Positions 49,904 to 60,071 of a stretch of DNA of 64,000 nucleotides are shown here, in pieces. This DNA comes from Candidatus Omnitrophota bacterium. Lineage in GTDB: Bacteria; Hinthialibacterota; Hinthialibacteria; Hinthialibacterales; Hinthialibacteraceae. The translations under genes and the position numbers were made by a program. The stretch lies in contig JAFGTC010000261.1 of the NCBI GenBank assembly GCA_016934335.1, forward strand, positions 1 to 64,000, written 5' to 3'. Under the pieces are notes generated by a model. It was not told where the DNA came from. It was given only the letters and a program-made list of their open reading frames with translations, and searched no databases. Numbering within the stretch: position 1 is the first letter of the stretch; each line of letters opens with the position of its first letter.

Positions 49904-50512
49904 ATGATAAAAAAACAAATGGGTCATACTTTTTCCGGCTTCACATTGATTGAATTGTTAATTGTTGTCGCAATCATTGGAATTTTAGCCGCCATCGCTG
50001 TTCCAAACTTCTTAAATGCGCAGGTGCGCGCCAAAGTATCTCGCGCTCATGCTGATATGCGTTCTCTTGCAACGTCTATCGAAGCCTATCGAGTCAGCCA
50101 CAACACCTATCCTCCGGACGGCGACGATCTGCCGAATTTCAATCCCACTGATTTCGATACAGCCGCGAGGCTTCGCCCGCTTACTACCCCTGTGTCTTAT
50201 ATTACCAGTCTTCCCCACGATCCTTTTCACACGAGCTACATAGAATTTCCACCGGAAACAGGAATCCAACTATTGTTTCCAGGAAATCCGCCGCACACCT
50301 ATATTTACACAACGTATGGCAGCCATACCGGAGACGCCCGGCAGCCGCCCAATTTCGGTAAGCCGGACAATTATGGTTTGAGTTCATTGGGACCGAATCA
50401 GATCTTCAATGCATTCATTGGTTATCCGGTCATCTATGACAGCAGCAATGGCTTAACATCGGACGGCGATATCACGATCGTCGGCGGGCAAAGAACGCCC
50501 TTGAGCCCCTAA
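49904..50512 (+). CDS. Type II secretion-like pseudopilin
   Basis: SGFTLIELLIVVAIIGILAAIAVPNFLNAQVRAKVSRAHADMRSLATSIEAYRV; C-terminal YDSSNGLTSDGDITIVGG. Confidence 0.93.
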   Translation: MIKKQMGHTFSGFTLIELLIVVAIIGILAAIAVPNFLNAQVRAKVSRAHADMRSLATSIEAYRVSHNTYPPDGDDLPNFNPTDFDTAARLRPLTTPVSYITSLPHDPFHTSYIEFPPETGIQLLFPGNPPHTYIYTTYGSHTGDARQPPNFGKPDNYGLSSLGPNQIFNAFIGYPVIYDSSNGLTSDGDITIVGGQRTPLSP

Positions 50513-50613
50513 ATGATATGTTATAACGCATGCGAGAATACTTTTTGATATCTGCTCCTTGGGAATCCGTAATCTCAGAAATAGAAATAAAAAAAACTAT
50601 TGAGGCGTCGATT

Positions 50614-51876
50614 ATGAAAATGAAAAAAGCAATCACTCTCACCCTGTTGTCTCTTTTGTTCGCCAGTTCGATTCAAGCGTCCGATTGGCCGCAGTTTCTC
50701 GGGCCGGACCGAACAGGCTATAGCTCAGAAGCCGACTTAAATCGCGAATGGCCGGAAAGCGGCCCTCCGATATTATGGAGCATCAATGTGGGTGAAGGAT
50801 TTGGAGCGGCCAGCATTTTTAAAGGCCGCGTTTATATGCTCGATCGCGAAGATAATCAAAGCGATGTACTTCGATGCTTCGACCTGAAGAGCGGGGAAGA
50901 GTTATGGCGCTTCGCTTACGATGCGCCGGGGCGATTGTCTTACAATGGGTCTCGCTCCACGCCGACGGTGACCGAAACGTCGATTTACACAGTCGGTCCG
51001 TTCGGGCATGCGTCCTGTTTCAGTCAAGAAACGAAAAAACTCGTCTGGTCTAAAAGTCTTCAAACCGATTTTGGCGCCACCCCGCCCAACTGGGGATTTT
51101 CTCAATCTCCATTGCTCTATGAAGATATGGTTATTGTTGCGCCCATGAGCGATAAGCATGGCTTGGTCGCCTTAAAAAAAGAGACAGGCGATATTGTATG
51201 GTCTACTCCTTCGATTAAAGGAGACAGCTACACCAGCCCGGCGCTCGAGATCCTCGACGGAGTCGAACAGGTGTTGATGTTAACTCAAGGGCAGTTAACA
51301 AGCGTCAATCCCCAAGACGGGAAGATTTTGTGGACTTATGATTGGTATTGCAAGATCCCGATTCCGAATCCGACTCGCATTGACGACAACAAACTATTCG
51401 TCAGCGGCGGCTACGACGCCGGATCGGTTCTAGTGCAAGTATCCAAAGAGAATGGTTCGTGGAGCGTGAAGGAACTCAATAAGATCGAAAAGAAAGGCGC
51501 TCAGATTCATCCCATCATCCTGCATAACGACCATCTCTATGCGAATTTCAATACCAATGAAAACTTGCGCCGCAATCCGGAAGGATTAACCTGCCTGGAT
51601 TTAGAAGGAAACATCATCTGGCAGAGAAAAGACGATCCTCCCATCGATCGAGGCGCTATTTTAATTGCGGGCGATTTGCTGCTGGCCATGGGCGGGCAGG
51701 ACGGCGTGCTTCATTTGATGCAGATCGATCCGAAAGGCTTCAAAGAATTGGCGTCGTCCAAAGTGTTCGATCTGGAAAAAGATCGCGGGAATGACATTTG
51801 GGGGCTTATGGCGTTATCGGATGGAATGTTGGTGGTTCGCAGTCAGAATCAAATGAAATGCCTGAAATTGAAATAA
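50614..51876 (+). CDS. Secreted PQQ-like beta-propeller repeat protein
   Basis: Signal peptide MKMKKAITLTLLSLLFASSIQA; WPQFLGPDRTGYSSEADLNREWPESGPPILW; repeated DGKILW/SGEELW blades. Confidence 0.9.
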   Translation: MKMKKAITLTLLSLLFASSIQASDWPQFLGPDRTGYSSEADLNREWPESGPPILWSINVGEGFGAASIFKGRVYMLDREDNQSDVLRCFDLKSGEELWRFAYDAPGRLSYNGSRSTPTVTETSIYTVGPFGHASCFSQETKKLVWSKSLQTDFGATPPNWGFSQSPLLYEDMVIVAPMSDKHGLVALKKETGDIVWSTPSIKGDSYTSPALEILDGVEQVLMLTQGQLTSVNPQDGKILWTYDWYCKIPIPNPTRIDDNKLFVSGGYDAGSVLVQVSKENGSWSVKELNKIEKKGAQIHPIILHNDHLYANFNTNENLRRNPEGLTCLDLEGNIIWQRKDDPPIDRGAILIAGDLLLAMGGQDGVLHLMQIDPKGFKELASSKVFDLEKDRGNDIWGLMALSDGMLVVRSQNQMKCLKLK

Positions 51877-51898
51877 CGCCGATTTCAATTCCGAAAAA

Positions 51899-51928
51899 GC
51901 GGCCCCGCCTCATCCGGATCGGGGCCGC
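51899..51928 (+). terminator. GC-rich hairpin between PQQ-propeller and sulfatase genes (no U-tract)
   Basis: gcggccccg-cctcatccggat-cggggccgc. Confidence 0.5.
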
Positions 51929-52014
51929 AAGAATGAAAGTGGGGAAATCGTCGTTGTTTCTGTTCATAGAAAAGATGCGCCTTTCCTCCAATCTTTGCAT
52001 GGGGAGAAAAAAAT

Positions 52015-53559
52015 ATGAACGCCATAACGCGACGAATGTTTCTGCAAACCAGCGCATTAGCAGCCGGCGCGGCTCTCGCTCCCAAAACGCCGGCGCAATC
52101 CGCCAAACAATACAATGTTCTTTTCATAGCAGTAGACGATCTTCGGCCTCAGTTGGGATGTTATGGCTTCTCTCAAATGAAAACGCCCCATATTGATCGT
52201 CTGGCGAGTCAGGGATTATTATTTGAACGCGCCTATTGCCAGCAAGCGGTGTGCAGCCCCTCCCGCACATCGCTTTTAACCGGCCTGCGGCCGGATTCGA
52301 CCAAAGTGTACGATTTACAAACTCATTTTCGCTTAACCATCCCCGACGTTGTGACTCTTCCCCAATATTTCAAAATACACGGCTATCACACCCAGGCGTT
52401 GAGCAAAATTTATCATGGAGGATTGGACGATCCCGCTTCCTGGAGCGTTCCGCATTGGTCGCCTAAAGCCAAAAATTACGGCAGCCAGGAAATCCTAGAA
52501 GCTATGAAGCATGATCAAGAAGAATTGCTGGAGAAAAATGAAGGGCCGGCCGTTGAGATCCTCGAACGCGATTCCCAAACCGGCCAGCCTTTGAAAGTAA
52601 CCCGCCCCAAATTTCGCGTTCGCGGCCCGTCATGGGAAAGCCCGGATGTTTCCGATAATGCGCTTCCGGACGGAGAAACAGCCGATCGCGCCGTTGAACT
52701 GCTTCGCGCATTGAAGAATCAGCGCTTCTTTCTCGCCGTCGGTTTTCTCAAACCTCATTTGCCGTTCGTCGCTCCTCGAAAATATTTCGATTCCTATCCC
52801 CCTGAATCCATATCGGCGGCGGAAAATTCTTATCCGCCCAAAGACGCCCCCCCATTTGCCCTGCACAATTTCGGCGAGCTGCGCAATTACAAGGACATCC
52901 CCAAAGAAGGGCCGTTACCAGAGGAAAAATCGAAAGAACTTGTACGAGCCTATTATGCCGCCGCAAGTTATGTAGACGCCCAGATCGGCCGCGTGCTGGA
53001 CGAGTTGGACAAGTTAGATTTACGTAAAAACACAGTTGTCGTTCTTTGGGGCGATCATGGATGGCAGTTAGGGGAGCATGCGCTTTGGTGCAAGCACACG
53101 AATTTTGAAACATCCACTCATTCCCCCTTGATTCTCAGCGCTCCCGACATGCCGGCGCAAGGAATCAAAACCGATCGATTGGCCGAATTCGTCGACATTT
53201 ACCCTACTCTTTGCGAGTTATGCAGTCTGCCCGTTCCCGGTGGATTGGAAGGCGTCAGTCTTGCGCCTCTGATGAAAGATCCTCATCGTCCCTGGAAAAA
53301 AGCCGCCTTCAGCCAATATCCTCGCGGGAATAACATTATGGGATATTCCATGCGCACAGACCGCTATCGGTATACGGAATGGATCCGAAAAGACGTGGAT
53401 GAGCCTGCCGGCGTCGAATTATACGACCATGCCCTCGATCCGCAAGAAAACGTAAATATTGCGGGGCGTCCCGAAGAAAAAGAGAGAATTCTGCAACTGG
53501 GGAAAATGCTGCATGCGAGTTGGCGAAATTCCTTGCCGCCGGGATATTCCAAGAAGTAA
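52015..53559 (+). CDS. Tat-exported sulfatase (iduronate-2-sulfatase-like)
   Basis: MNAITRRMFLQTSALAAGAAL; NVLFIAVDDLRPQLGCYG; CSPSRTSLLTGLRPDSTKVYDL sulfatase signature; WGDHGWQLGEHALWCKHTNFE. Confidence 0.95.
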   Translation: MNAITRRMFLQTSALAAGAALAPKTPAQSAKQYNVLFIAVDDLRPQLGCYGFSQMKTPHIDRLASQGLLFERAYCQQAVCSPSRTSLLTGLRPDSTKVYDLQTHFRLTIPDVVTLPQYFKIHGYHTQALSKIYHGGLDDPASWSVPHWSPKAKNYGSQEILEAMKHDQEELLEKNEGPAVEILERDSQTGQPLKVTRPKFRVRGPSWESPDVSDNALPDGETADRAVELLRALKNQRFFLAVGFLKPHLPFVAPRKYFDSYPPESISAAENSYPPKDAPPFALHNFGELRNYKDIPKEGPLPEEKSKELVRAYYAAASYVDAQIGRVLDELDKLDLRKNTVVVLWGDHGWQLGEHALWCKHTNFETSTHSPLILSAPDMPAQGIKTDRLAEFVDIYPTLCELCSLPVPGGLEGVSLAPLMKDPHRPWKKAAFSQYPRGNNIMGYSMRTDRYRYTEWIRKDVDEPAGVELYDHALDPQENVNIAGRPEEKERILQLGKMLHASWRNSLPPGYSKK

Positions 53560-53655
53560 AATGGCCTACAATATTCTCCGTTAGAGACGAAACGGGTCAA
53601 AGCGGATTTGACCGGAGTTTCCTCTATTTCAGATTATGATCACCAATGAGGACGC

Positions 53656-55884
53656 ATGTCGGATTCTTCCCCCTTTGTCGAAATTGCCTTCCCGATTCCA
53701 GCGCGTACGTTGTTTACTTATCGCATTCCTGAGGAATATAGAGGAAAAGTGCAGCCCGGCAGCCGAGTCTACGCGCCTTTGGGGAAGCGCAGAGCCGTCG
53801 GATTTGCGGCGCAGTTGCTTGAACGCCCTCCCGCCGATTTGAAAACGATTAAATCCATTGATCAGCCGATTGATGAAGAACCGCTGTTCGGGCCGGAATT
53901 ATTCCGCTTTCTGCGATGGACGGCCGACTATTATCTTTGCTCGTTGGGCGAAACTCTTTCCGCCGCTTACCCGTTCGCCGTTCATGTTCGCCCGCGAATG
54001 ATTAAAGTGGTGATGCTCGATGAACGCATTCAATCGACCGGCCGGATTCCCGACGACATCCGCTTGGAAAACCAGCGCCGAGTCGTCGAGTTTTTGATCA
54101 ATCGCAAGGCGCTTCTTTCGCCGTCGGACATCGTTCGCGAAGTAGGCGTCTCTTCCTCTACCATCAAGACTCTCGGAAAACACGGTTGGTTGAAGGTGGA
54201 TTCGTGCGAATCGCATCGCATCCCCGTTTTTTCTCAACACGAAGCATCCGCTTCTCCTTTTTCGTTGACCGATGAGCAGGCGAAAGCGCTTCGCACTATC
54301 GATCAAGCGCTGGAGCAGAAGCAATCCAAGACGATTTTGCTGCACGGCGTCACTGGCAGCGGTAAAACCGAAATCTATCTGCGCGCCATCGAAACGTGTT
54401 TGAAAATGGGCAAAAGCGCTCTGGTGCTGATTCCGGAAATATCTCTGACGCCCCAAACCATGGATCGTTTTCGCAGTCGATTCGGCGACGAAGTCGGAAT
54501 CCTGCATAGCGCACTCGGCCAAGGCGAGAGATATGACGAATGGCGTTTAACTAAACAAGGGAAGCGCCGCATTGTAGTCGGGACGCGCTCGGCGATTTTT
54601 GCGCCTCTCAAAAATCCCGGCATTCTCATTGTGGATGAAGAGCATGACGGCTCATACAAGCAATCCGATCCCAGTCCCCGCTACCATGCGCGTGATCTGG
54701 CCGTCGCTCGAGCGCACCTGGCCGGTTTCTTATGTTTGCTGGGATCCGCCACGCCGGCGACCGAATCGTCTTATAACGCGCATATCAAAAAATATCATCG
54801 GATTCAGTTGAAAAAGCGCGTCTCCCCTCATGGCCTGCCCAACATTCAATTGATCGACATGCGAGGCCGGTCTGAAGAAGAAGAAATCCTGAGCGTAGAA
54901 TTGCAGGATGCGCTTCGGGATCGCGTTGAAAAAAAACAGCAGTCAATCCTCTTTCTGAATCGGCGCGGTTTTGCGACAACCTTATCTTGCAGCCAGTGCG
55001 GTCATGTCATTACCTGCAGCCATTGCAGCGTAGCGATGGTCTATCACCGCCACAAGAATCTTCTCATCTGCCACCATTGCGACGCTCGCGGTTCTCTTCC
55101 GGAGACTTGTCCTGAATGCAAAGAGAAATTCATTCGCCAGCAGGGATTCGGCACGGAGCGGATTGTGCATGAGTTGGAAGAAAAAATGCCCGACGTCCGC
55201 GTGGTTCGGCTCGATAGAGATACGACGAGGAAAAAAGGCGACCACGATCGTTTGCTGACGCCTTTTCGAAAGGGAGAAGCCGATGTCTTAGTGGGTACTC
55301 AGATGATCGCCAAAGGTCTCGATTTTCCAAATGTCACGCTGGTCGGCGTCATTAACGCCGATTATGCACTTTCGCTGCCCGACTTTCGAGCATCCGAACG
55401 CACTTTTTTTCTCTTAACTCAAGTGGCGGGGCGATCCGGACGCGGGCGGCGCCCCGGCGAAGTTGTTATTCAAACCTACTGTCCCGATCATTACAGCGTC
55501 CAATTAGCATTGAAGCAAAACTATGACGCATTCTATGAAAAAGAGATCCGCTACCGGCGTTTGATCGGATTTCCTCCCTTCACGCGAATCGTTTTATGGC
55601 GCATTGAAGCGACTCGCGAAGAGACGGCCCGCGGATGCGCATGGGATTTGTATTCCATTCTTACGGAAGGGCTGCAGGGGCAGACGGGCGTCGTTCTCCT
55701 CCCTCCTGTGGAAGCGCCCTTGTACCGTCTTCGTGATTATTATCGCTGGCAGGTCGCTCTGAAAAGCCGCGACTACCGCGCATTCCGCCCTCTGCTCGCC
55801 AGCGCCTCCCTGCAAAAATTCCTTTCGCAGCGCCGCCAAGATCTTCGCATCGTTCAAGACGTCGATCCATTCGACATGCTATAG
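53656..55884 (+). CDS. priA: Primosomal protein N' (PriA helicase)
   Basis: LLHGVTGSGKTEIYLRAI (Walker A), DEEHDGSYKQ (DEEH), the zinc cysteines CSQCGHVITCSHCS...CHHCDARGSLPETCPEC, and GTQMIAKGLDFPNVTLVGV. Confidence 0.98.
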   Translation: MSDSSPFVEIAFPIPARTLFTYRIPEEYRGKVQPGSRVYAPLGKRRAVGFAAQLLERPPADLKTIKSIDQPIDEEPLFGPELFRFLRWTADYYLCSLGETLSAAYPFAVHVRPRMIKVVMLDERIQSTGRIPDDIRLENQRRVVEFLINRKALLSPSDIVREVGVSSSTIKTLGKHGWLKVDSCESHRIPVFSQHEASASPFSLTDEQAKALRTIDQALEQKQSKTILLHGVTGSGKTEIYLRAIETCLKMGKSALVLIPEISLTPQTMDRFRSRFGDEVGILHSALGQGERYDEWRLTKQGKRRIVVGTRSAIFAPLKNPGILIVDEEHDGSYKQSDPSPRYHARDLAVARAHLAGFLCLLGSATPATESSYNAHIKKYHRIQLKKRVSPHGLPNIQLIDMRGRSEEEEILSVELQDALRDRVEKKQQSILFLNRRGFATTLSCSQCGHVITCSHCSVAMVYHRHKNLLICHHCDARGSLPETCPECKEKFIRQQGFGTERIVHELEEKMPDVRVVRLDRDTTRKKGDHDRLLTPFRKGEADVLVGTQMIAKGLDFPNVTLVGVINADYALSLPDFRASERTFFLLTQVAGRSGRGRRPGEVVIQTYCPDHYSVQLALKQNYDAFYEKEIRYRRLIGFPPFTRIVLWRIEATREETARGCAWDLYSILTEGLQGQTGVVLLPPVEAPLYRLRDYYRWQVALKSRDYRAFRPLLASASLQKFLSQRRQDLRIVQDVDPFDML

Positions 55885-56005
55885 AACATGCTTCGCCATG
55901 CGGCTCCTGGAAACATTCTTCGTTCGAAAGAGGCTCGATTGCAGGCTCTGTCAAGGCATCTTTATTCCTTGTATAATGAGGGAAATCCATGGAGAGTCAA
56001 ACAAT

Positions 56006-57388
56006 ATGAGCCAGACCATTTTGATTGCCGATGATGAAGTGAACGCGCGCGAAGGATTGCGAAAAGCGTTGGAATCGGAATTCCGCCGCGTCGACACCGC
56101 CGCCGACGGCGATGAAGCCTACCAGAAACTGAAGAAAAACGACTACGATTTGTTGATTACGGATGTGCGAATGCCTGGCTTGGATGGGATTGCTCTGTTA
56201 AAGAAAGCGCGTGAAGAAAAATTAATTGACAATGTAATCATTCTGACCGCCTACGGCGATATCAAAATGGCCGTCGACGCGATGAAATCAGGCGCATACA
56301 ACTATCTGACGAAGCCTGTGGATTTGGATGAATTGGATCTGATCGTCGACCAGGTTTTGAGTAAACAGCAATTGGAGATGGAAATCCAATATCACCGCGA
56401 GCGCGAATCCAGTATGGAAGGATTTCTGGGCATTGTCGGGGAAAGCCCCGCCATTCGAGATTTGATCGATCAAATCAAACTGGTTGCTCCAACCAAAGCC
56501 AATGTGTTGATTACCGGAGAAACGGGGACGGGCAAGGAACTGGTCGCGCACGCCATTCACCATCTCAGTCCTCGCAAAGATCGCTTATTCGTCCCGATTC
56601 ATTGCGCCGCTCTCTCCGAAAACCTGTTGGAAAGCGAATTGTTTGGACACGAACGAGGCGCTTTTACCGGCGCCATCAAGCAGCGCAAAGGCCGTTTTGA
56701 GCAGGCGCATCAAGGAACCATCTTTTTGGATGAGATCAGCGAAATTTCCCAAAGCATTCAGGTGAAACTCCTGCGCGTTCTGCAGGAAAAAGAATTCGAA
56801 CGCGTAGGCGGCTCCGATACGCTTCATGTGGACATCCGAATCCTGGCCGCAACGAACATGAATCTGCAAAAACTGGTCGAGAAGGATAAATTTCGCGAAG
56901 ACTTATATTATCGGCTGAAAGTGGTCAATCTCTATATTCCGCCTTTGCGAGAGCGTATGGAGGATATTCCTTTGCTCGTTCGGAGTTTCGTCGAACGTTA
57001 CGGAAAAGAGAACGACAAACCGTCCATAAAGGCTTCCGAGGAAATGATAGACATTTTTCAAAAATACTCGTGGCCGGGAAACATCCGCGAACTGCTGGGC
57101 GTGGTGGAAAGCATGGTGATCCTGGCGAGAAGCGACGTTTTGAAAAAAGAAAACATCCCTGGCGAAATTCGCAGAGATGTGGAAGGGGACGCCGGCTTGG
57201 AAATGAAGACTCTGCCGGTCGGGGATGTCAAACTGGCCGAAATCGAAAGACGAGTCATTCTCGAATCCCTGGACAAATTCAATGGAAATCGCACAAAGAC
57301 GGCGGAGGCGTTGGGAATCGGAAGACGAACATTGATCCGCAAACTGCACGAATACGGCGTAACGAAAGAGGCTGACGGCGACGATTAA
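56006..57388 (+). CDS. NtrC-family sigma-54-dependent response regulator
   Basis: MSQTILIADDEVNAREGL (start corrected to 56006); GETGTGKELVAHAIHHLS; ESELFGHERGAFTGA; Fis-type HTH NRTKTAEALGIGRRTLIRKLHEYG. Confidence 0.97.
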   Translation: MSQTILIADDEVNAREGLRKALESEFRRVDTAADGDEAYQKLKKNDYDLLITDVRMPGLDGIALLKKAREEKLIDNVIILTAYGDIKMAVDAMKSGAYNYLTKPVDLDELDLIVDQVLSKQQLEMEIQYHRERESSMEGFLGIVGESPAIRDLIDQIKLVAPTKANVLITGETGTGKELVAHAIHHLSPRKDRLFVPIHCAALSENLLESELFGHERGAFTGAIKQRKGRFEQAHQGTIFLDEISEISQSIQVKLLRVLQEKEFERVGGSDTLHVDIRILAATNMNLQKLVEKDKFREDLYYRLKVVNLYIPPLRERMEDIPLLVRSFVERYGKENDKPSIKASEEMIDIFQKYSWPGNIRELLGVVESMVILARSDVLKKENIPGEIRRDVEGDAGLEMKTLPVGDVKLAEIERRVILESLDKFNGNRTKTAEALGIGRRTLIRKLHEYGVTKEADGDD

Positions 57389-57441
57389 CATCCTGATGCA
57401 AAGGCGCTTTGCAATCCATCCATTTTATCGAGCTCATCCAG

Positions 57442-58635
57442 TCATCGCACTTTAAGATAATGCCAGGTCGATTCGCTACCTCCATCGGGGCATTGAAGGC
57501 GGACGCGGTAAGCGATGCATTCTCCTTGATCCAATGGCGGCAGTTTCCAAACGACGCGGCATTGACCGCCTTTTTTGCTGAAAGCAATGGGTTCGAGTTT
57601 TTGGAAAGGCAGGCGTAAACCGGTTTGATACTCGGCGGTCGCGACGCCGTCTTTAAACCGATCCGGATAGGCGGCGCTGATGAGAACCGGTTGATTCGCA
57701 ATCGGACGATGCGGTTCGTGTTCGACGATAAAATTGGAAAACAGATCTGTGTGGTCAATCGGTTCTTTCTTCCACCCCAATTCCAATTTCTGATCTTCAT
57801 CCACCCATGCTTTATGGAGGCCGTCTTCATACTGCGCCAATCCCATCACCGAATTGTTGATGGGTTCGGGATGGGGCAGCCCGATGCTGTGCCCGATGCC
57901 TTCGTGATAAACAACGCAATCGCTTCCCTTAAGCGGAACGCGCCAGCCGTCAGCTGTGACCAATCCCAGCCCGATATGCTCTTCCGGCCAAAACACGGAT
58001 CGAGCTCCTCCGCACCGCGAGCCGGGTCGATCCTCTCCATTCGACCTGACATAACCGGCGCAATCGGAATGGGGCGCCGGAAACAAGCAGCCTTTCCCAT
58101 CGCACTCGCGCGTCCAGTCGTCATAACCGGGTGAAAAATTATGATCGGAAAACACTAAAATAATGGGGAAGGCGCCCGCCTGGGACTGGGCTTCGCCCGA
58201 TTGCCGCACTTCGTTGATGATATGCCAATAAAATTGGTTGGCATCTTCCTGCGGAAATCCGCTCGATGCGGCGGATGCGATAAAGGGCGCCGGGTGGATG
58301 GTATACTGAAAATCGGATTGTCCTGTGAATTCCCGCCGGTGGAATTTCTGAGTGCGGACCATCAGATCATCGATTCGCTCCCGCCAATCGTCCAAAGGCT
58401 CCCGATCGCGAGGAACGTAATAAAACACGGCGACGTCAATTTTTTCCAGACTATCCGGAGCATTGAGCGCATGCATGCCGGAAGCGATGCCATCGTCACT
58501 CATACTCTCCAGACAAGGAAGCGTTATCAAAAAAGCCAACAATACTAAAACAGAGATGGGGCGGCTGAGGAAAAGATGGGATTTCTTCATTTTGCTGCTT
58601 CGCATTCGTGGATTTATTTTTTCATCAGGAGGCAT
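57442..58635 (-). CDS. Secreted zinc metalloprotease-like protein (metzincin motif)
   Basis: Signal-type helix; VVYHEGIGHSIGLPHPEPINNSVMGL = HExxHxxGxxH plus a possible Met-turn. Confidence 0.75.
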   Translation of the reverse strand: MPPDEKINPRMRSSKMKKSHLFLSRPISVLVLLAFLITLPCLESMSDDGIASGMHALNAPDSLEKIDVAVFYYVPRDREPLDDWRERIDDLMVRTQKFHRREFTGQSDFQYTIHPAPFIASAASSGFPQEDANQFYWHIINEVRQSGEAQSQAGAFPIILVFSDHNFSPGYDDWTRECDGKGCLFPAPHSDCAGYVRSNGEDRPGSRCGGARSVFWPEEHIGLGLVTADGWRVPLKGSDCVVYHEGIGHSIGLPHPEPINNSVMGLAQYEDGLHKAWVDEDQKLELGWKKEPIDHTDLFSNFIVEHEPHRPIANQPVLISAAYPDRFKDGVATAEYQTGLRLPFQKLEPIAFSKKGGQCRVVWKLPPLDQGECIAYRVRLQCPDGGSESTWHYLKVR

Positions 58636-58706
58636 TGTACGACTCCCTAGATTGCTCTTAAAGTATTAGAGATCCATATTTTGATTTTGCCGTTTCGAGG
58701 CCGCTC

Positions 58707-60071
58707 ATGTTTCAACGCCTTTTTCCGCCAATCGTTTCAATTAGTTTGTCATTGATTCTTTTATTTCAACCGGCTGCTTCCTCCCGGCCGAACAATACCG
58801 TCTCCGACTCGCCGACGGATTATATGATCATCGTTACCGGAGGCGAATTGTTAAAAGGAGTATACGCTGACGGGCATGTGCATTTTATCACGCGTACGCT
58901 GGGGCCGCTGGGATGCCGATGTCTGGGATCCATGTGCGTCGGAGATGCGCGCGACGATCTTTTGGGCGCCTTGCGCTATGCGGGAGAACGAGTGAATTTA
59001 ATTCTTGTCACCGGCGGCCTGGGGCCGACGGACGATGATATTACCCGCAAAACGCTCTCTGAGTTTACCGGCATCGGATTGCGCGAACATCCAGATGTGA
59101 AAGAATTCATGATGCGGCGCTTCAATGCGGATTCGTGGGATAAGGTTCGTGAGAATTTACGCCGGCAAACCCAGACTCCTGTGAAGGGCGCCTACCTGCC
59201 CAATCCCAACGGCACAGCCGTAGGATTGGTGTTTGACGACGGAGAGAAGGTCATAGCGGCCATGCCCGGCCCTCCGCGCGAACTCCAGCCGATGATCCAA
59301 GAGCAATTGATTCCCTTTCTCGCCGATCGATTCGGCGTTCATTCCATCGGATGTTCGCTGCTCATGCGGTTTGTCGGGATCGGAGAATCGAATATCGATC
59401 ATGCAATGCATCAGAATATGATCCTGCCTGACGATTTGATGATTTCCTCGCTTTTTGAACTAGGGCGCGTCGATTTAACGTTTTCGCTCCCCGGCGATGC
59501 TCCGGAGGATCGACAGCGATTGCAGGCTCTGAAAAACGAACTGCTGCAGTATGTCGGCGATTATCTTTATTCGGATGACGGCTCGACGCTGGAAGACTGC
59601 GTCATCCGCATGTTGGCGCAGAAGAAGCATTCGCTCGTCACAGCCGAGACGGGAAGCGGCGGTTCGATTGCGGCCAGCCTCAATCATGTCGGCGATGCGG
59701 CGAAAGTTTATTCAGGCGGCTACGTCGCTCCCAGCGACCGGATCATGGCCGAAATGCTCGACATCTCTCTCTCTCCAAGCGATGATCCCATCGCCCGGCA
59801 GGAGCAAACCCGACAAATCGCCCAACGCGCCTGCGAAAAAACCGTCAGCGATTGGGGATTAACCGTCAGCCAGGAAATCGCCGGAGAAGGCGGATCGAGA
59901 TTTGTATGGATTGCGTATGGGAGGATGCAAGAAGGCTTCGACGTCAAACGAGTCTCATTGCGAGGGCATGGGGAAACCGGCCACGCTAATTTAGTGAATT
60001 ACGCATTGGATCTGCTGCGAAGAAAACTGCGCGATCTCGAGAAGAAAGATGCAGAAAGGGCGACACCATGA
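58707..60071 (+). CDS. cinA: CinA-like protein with N-terminal signal-like sequence
   Basis: MIIVTGGELLKGVYADGHVHFITRTLGPLGCRC...LILVTGGLGPTDDDITRKTLSEFTG; C-terminal SLVTAETGSGGSIAASLNHV; extra N-terminal MFQRLFPPIVSISLSLILLFQPAASS. Confidence 0.85.
   Translation: MFQRLFPPIVSISLSLILLFQPAASSRPNNTVSDSPTDYMIIVTGGELLKGVYADGHVHFITRTLGPLGCRCLGSMCVGDARDDLLGALRYAGERVNLILVTGGLGPTDDDITRKTLSEFTGIGLREHPDVKEFMMRRFNADSWDKVRENLRRQTQTPVKGAYLPNPNGTAVGLVFDDGEKVIAAMPGPPRELQPMIQEQLIPFLADRFGVHSIGCSLLMRFVGIGESNIDHAMHQNMILPDDLMISSLFELGRVDLTFSLPGDAPEDRQRLQALKNELLQYVGDYLYSDDGSTLEDCVIRMLAQKKHSLVTAETGSGGSIAASLNHVGDAAKVYSGGYVAPSDRIMAEMLDISLSPSDDPIARQEQTRQIAQRACEKTVSDWGLTVSQEIAGEGGSRFVWIAYGRMQEGFDVKRVSLRGHGETGHANLVNYALDLLRRKLRDLEKKDAERATP

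Noticed and set aside
53595-53613. ggtcaaa-gcgga-tttgacc hairpin between sulfatase and priA
   Set aside because: Short 7-bp stem without U-tract; could be a weak terminator but not distinctive.
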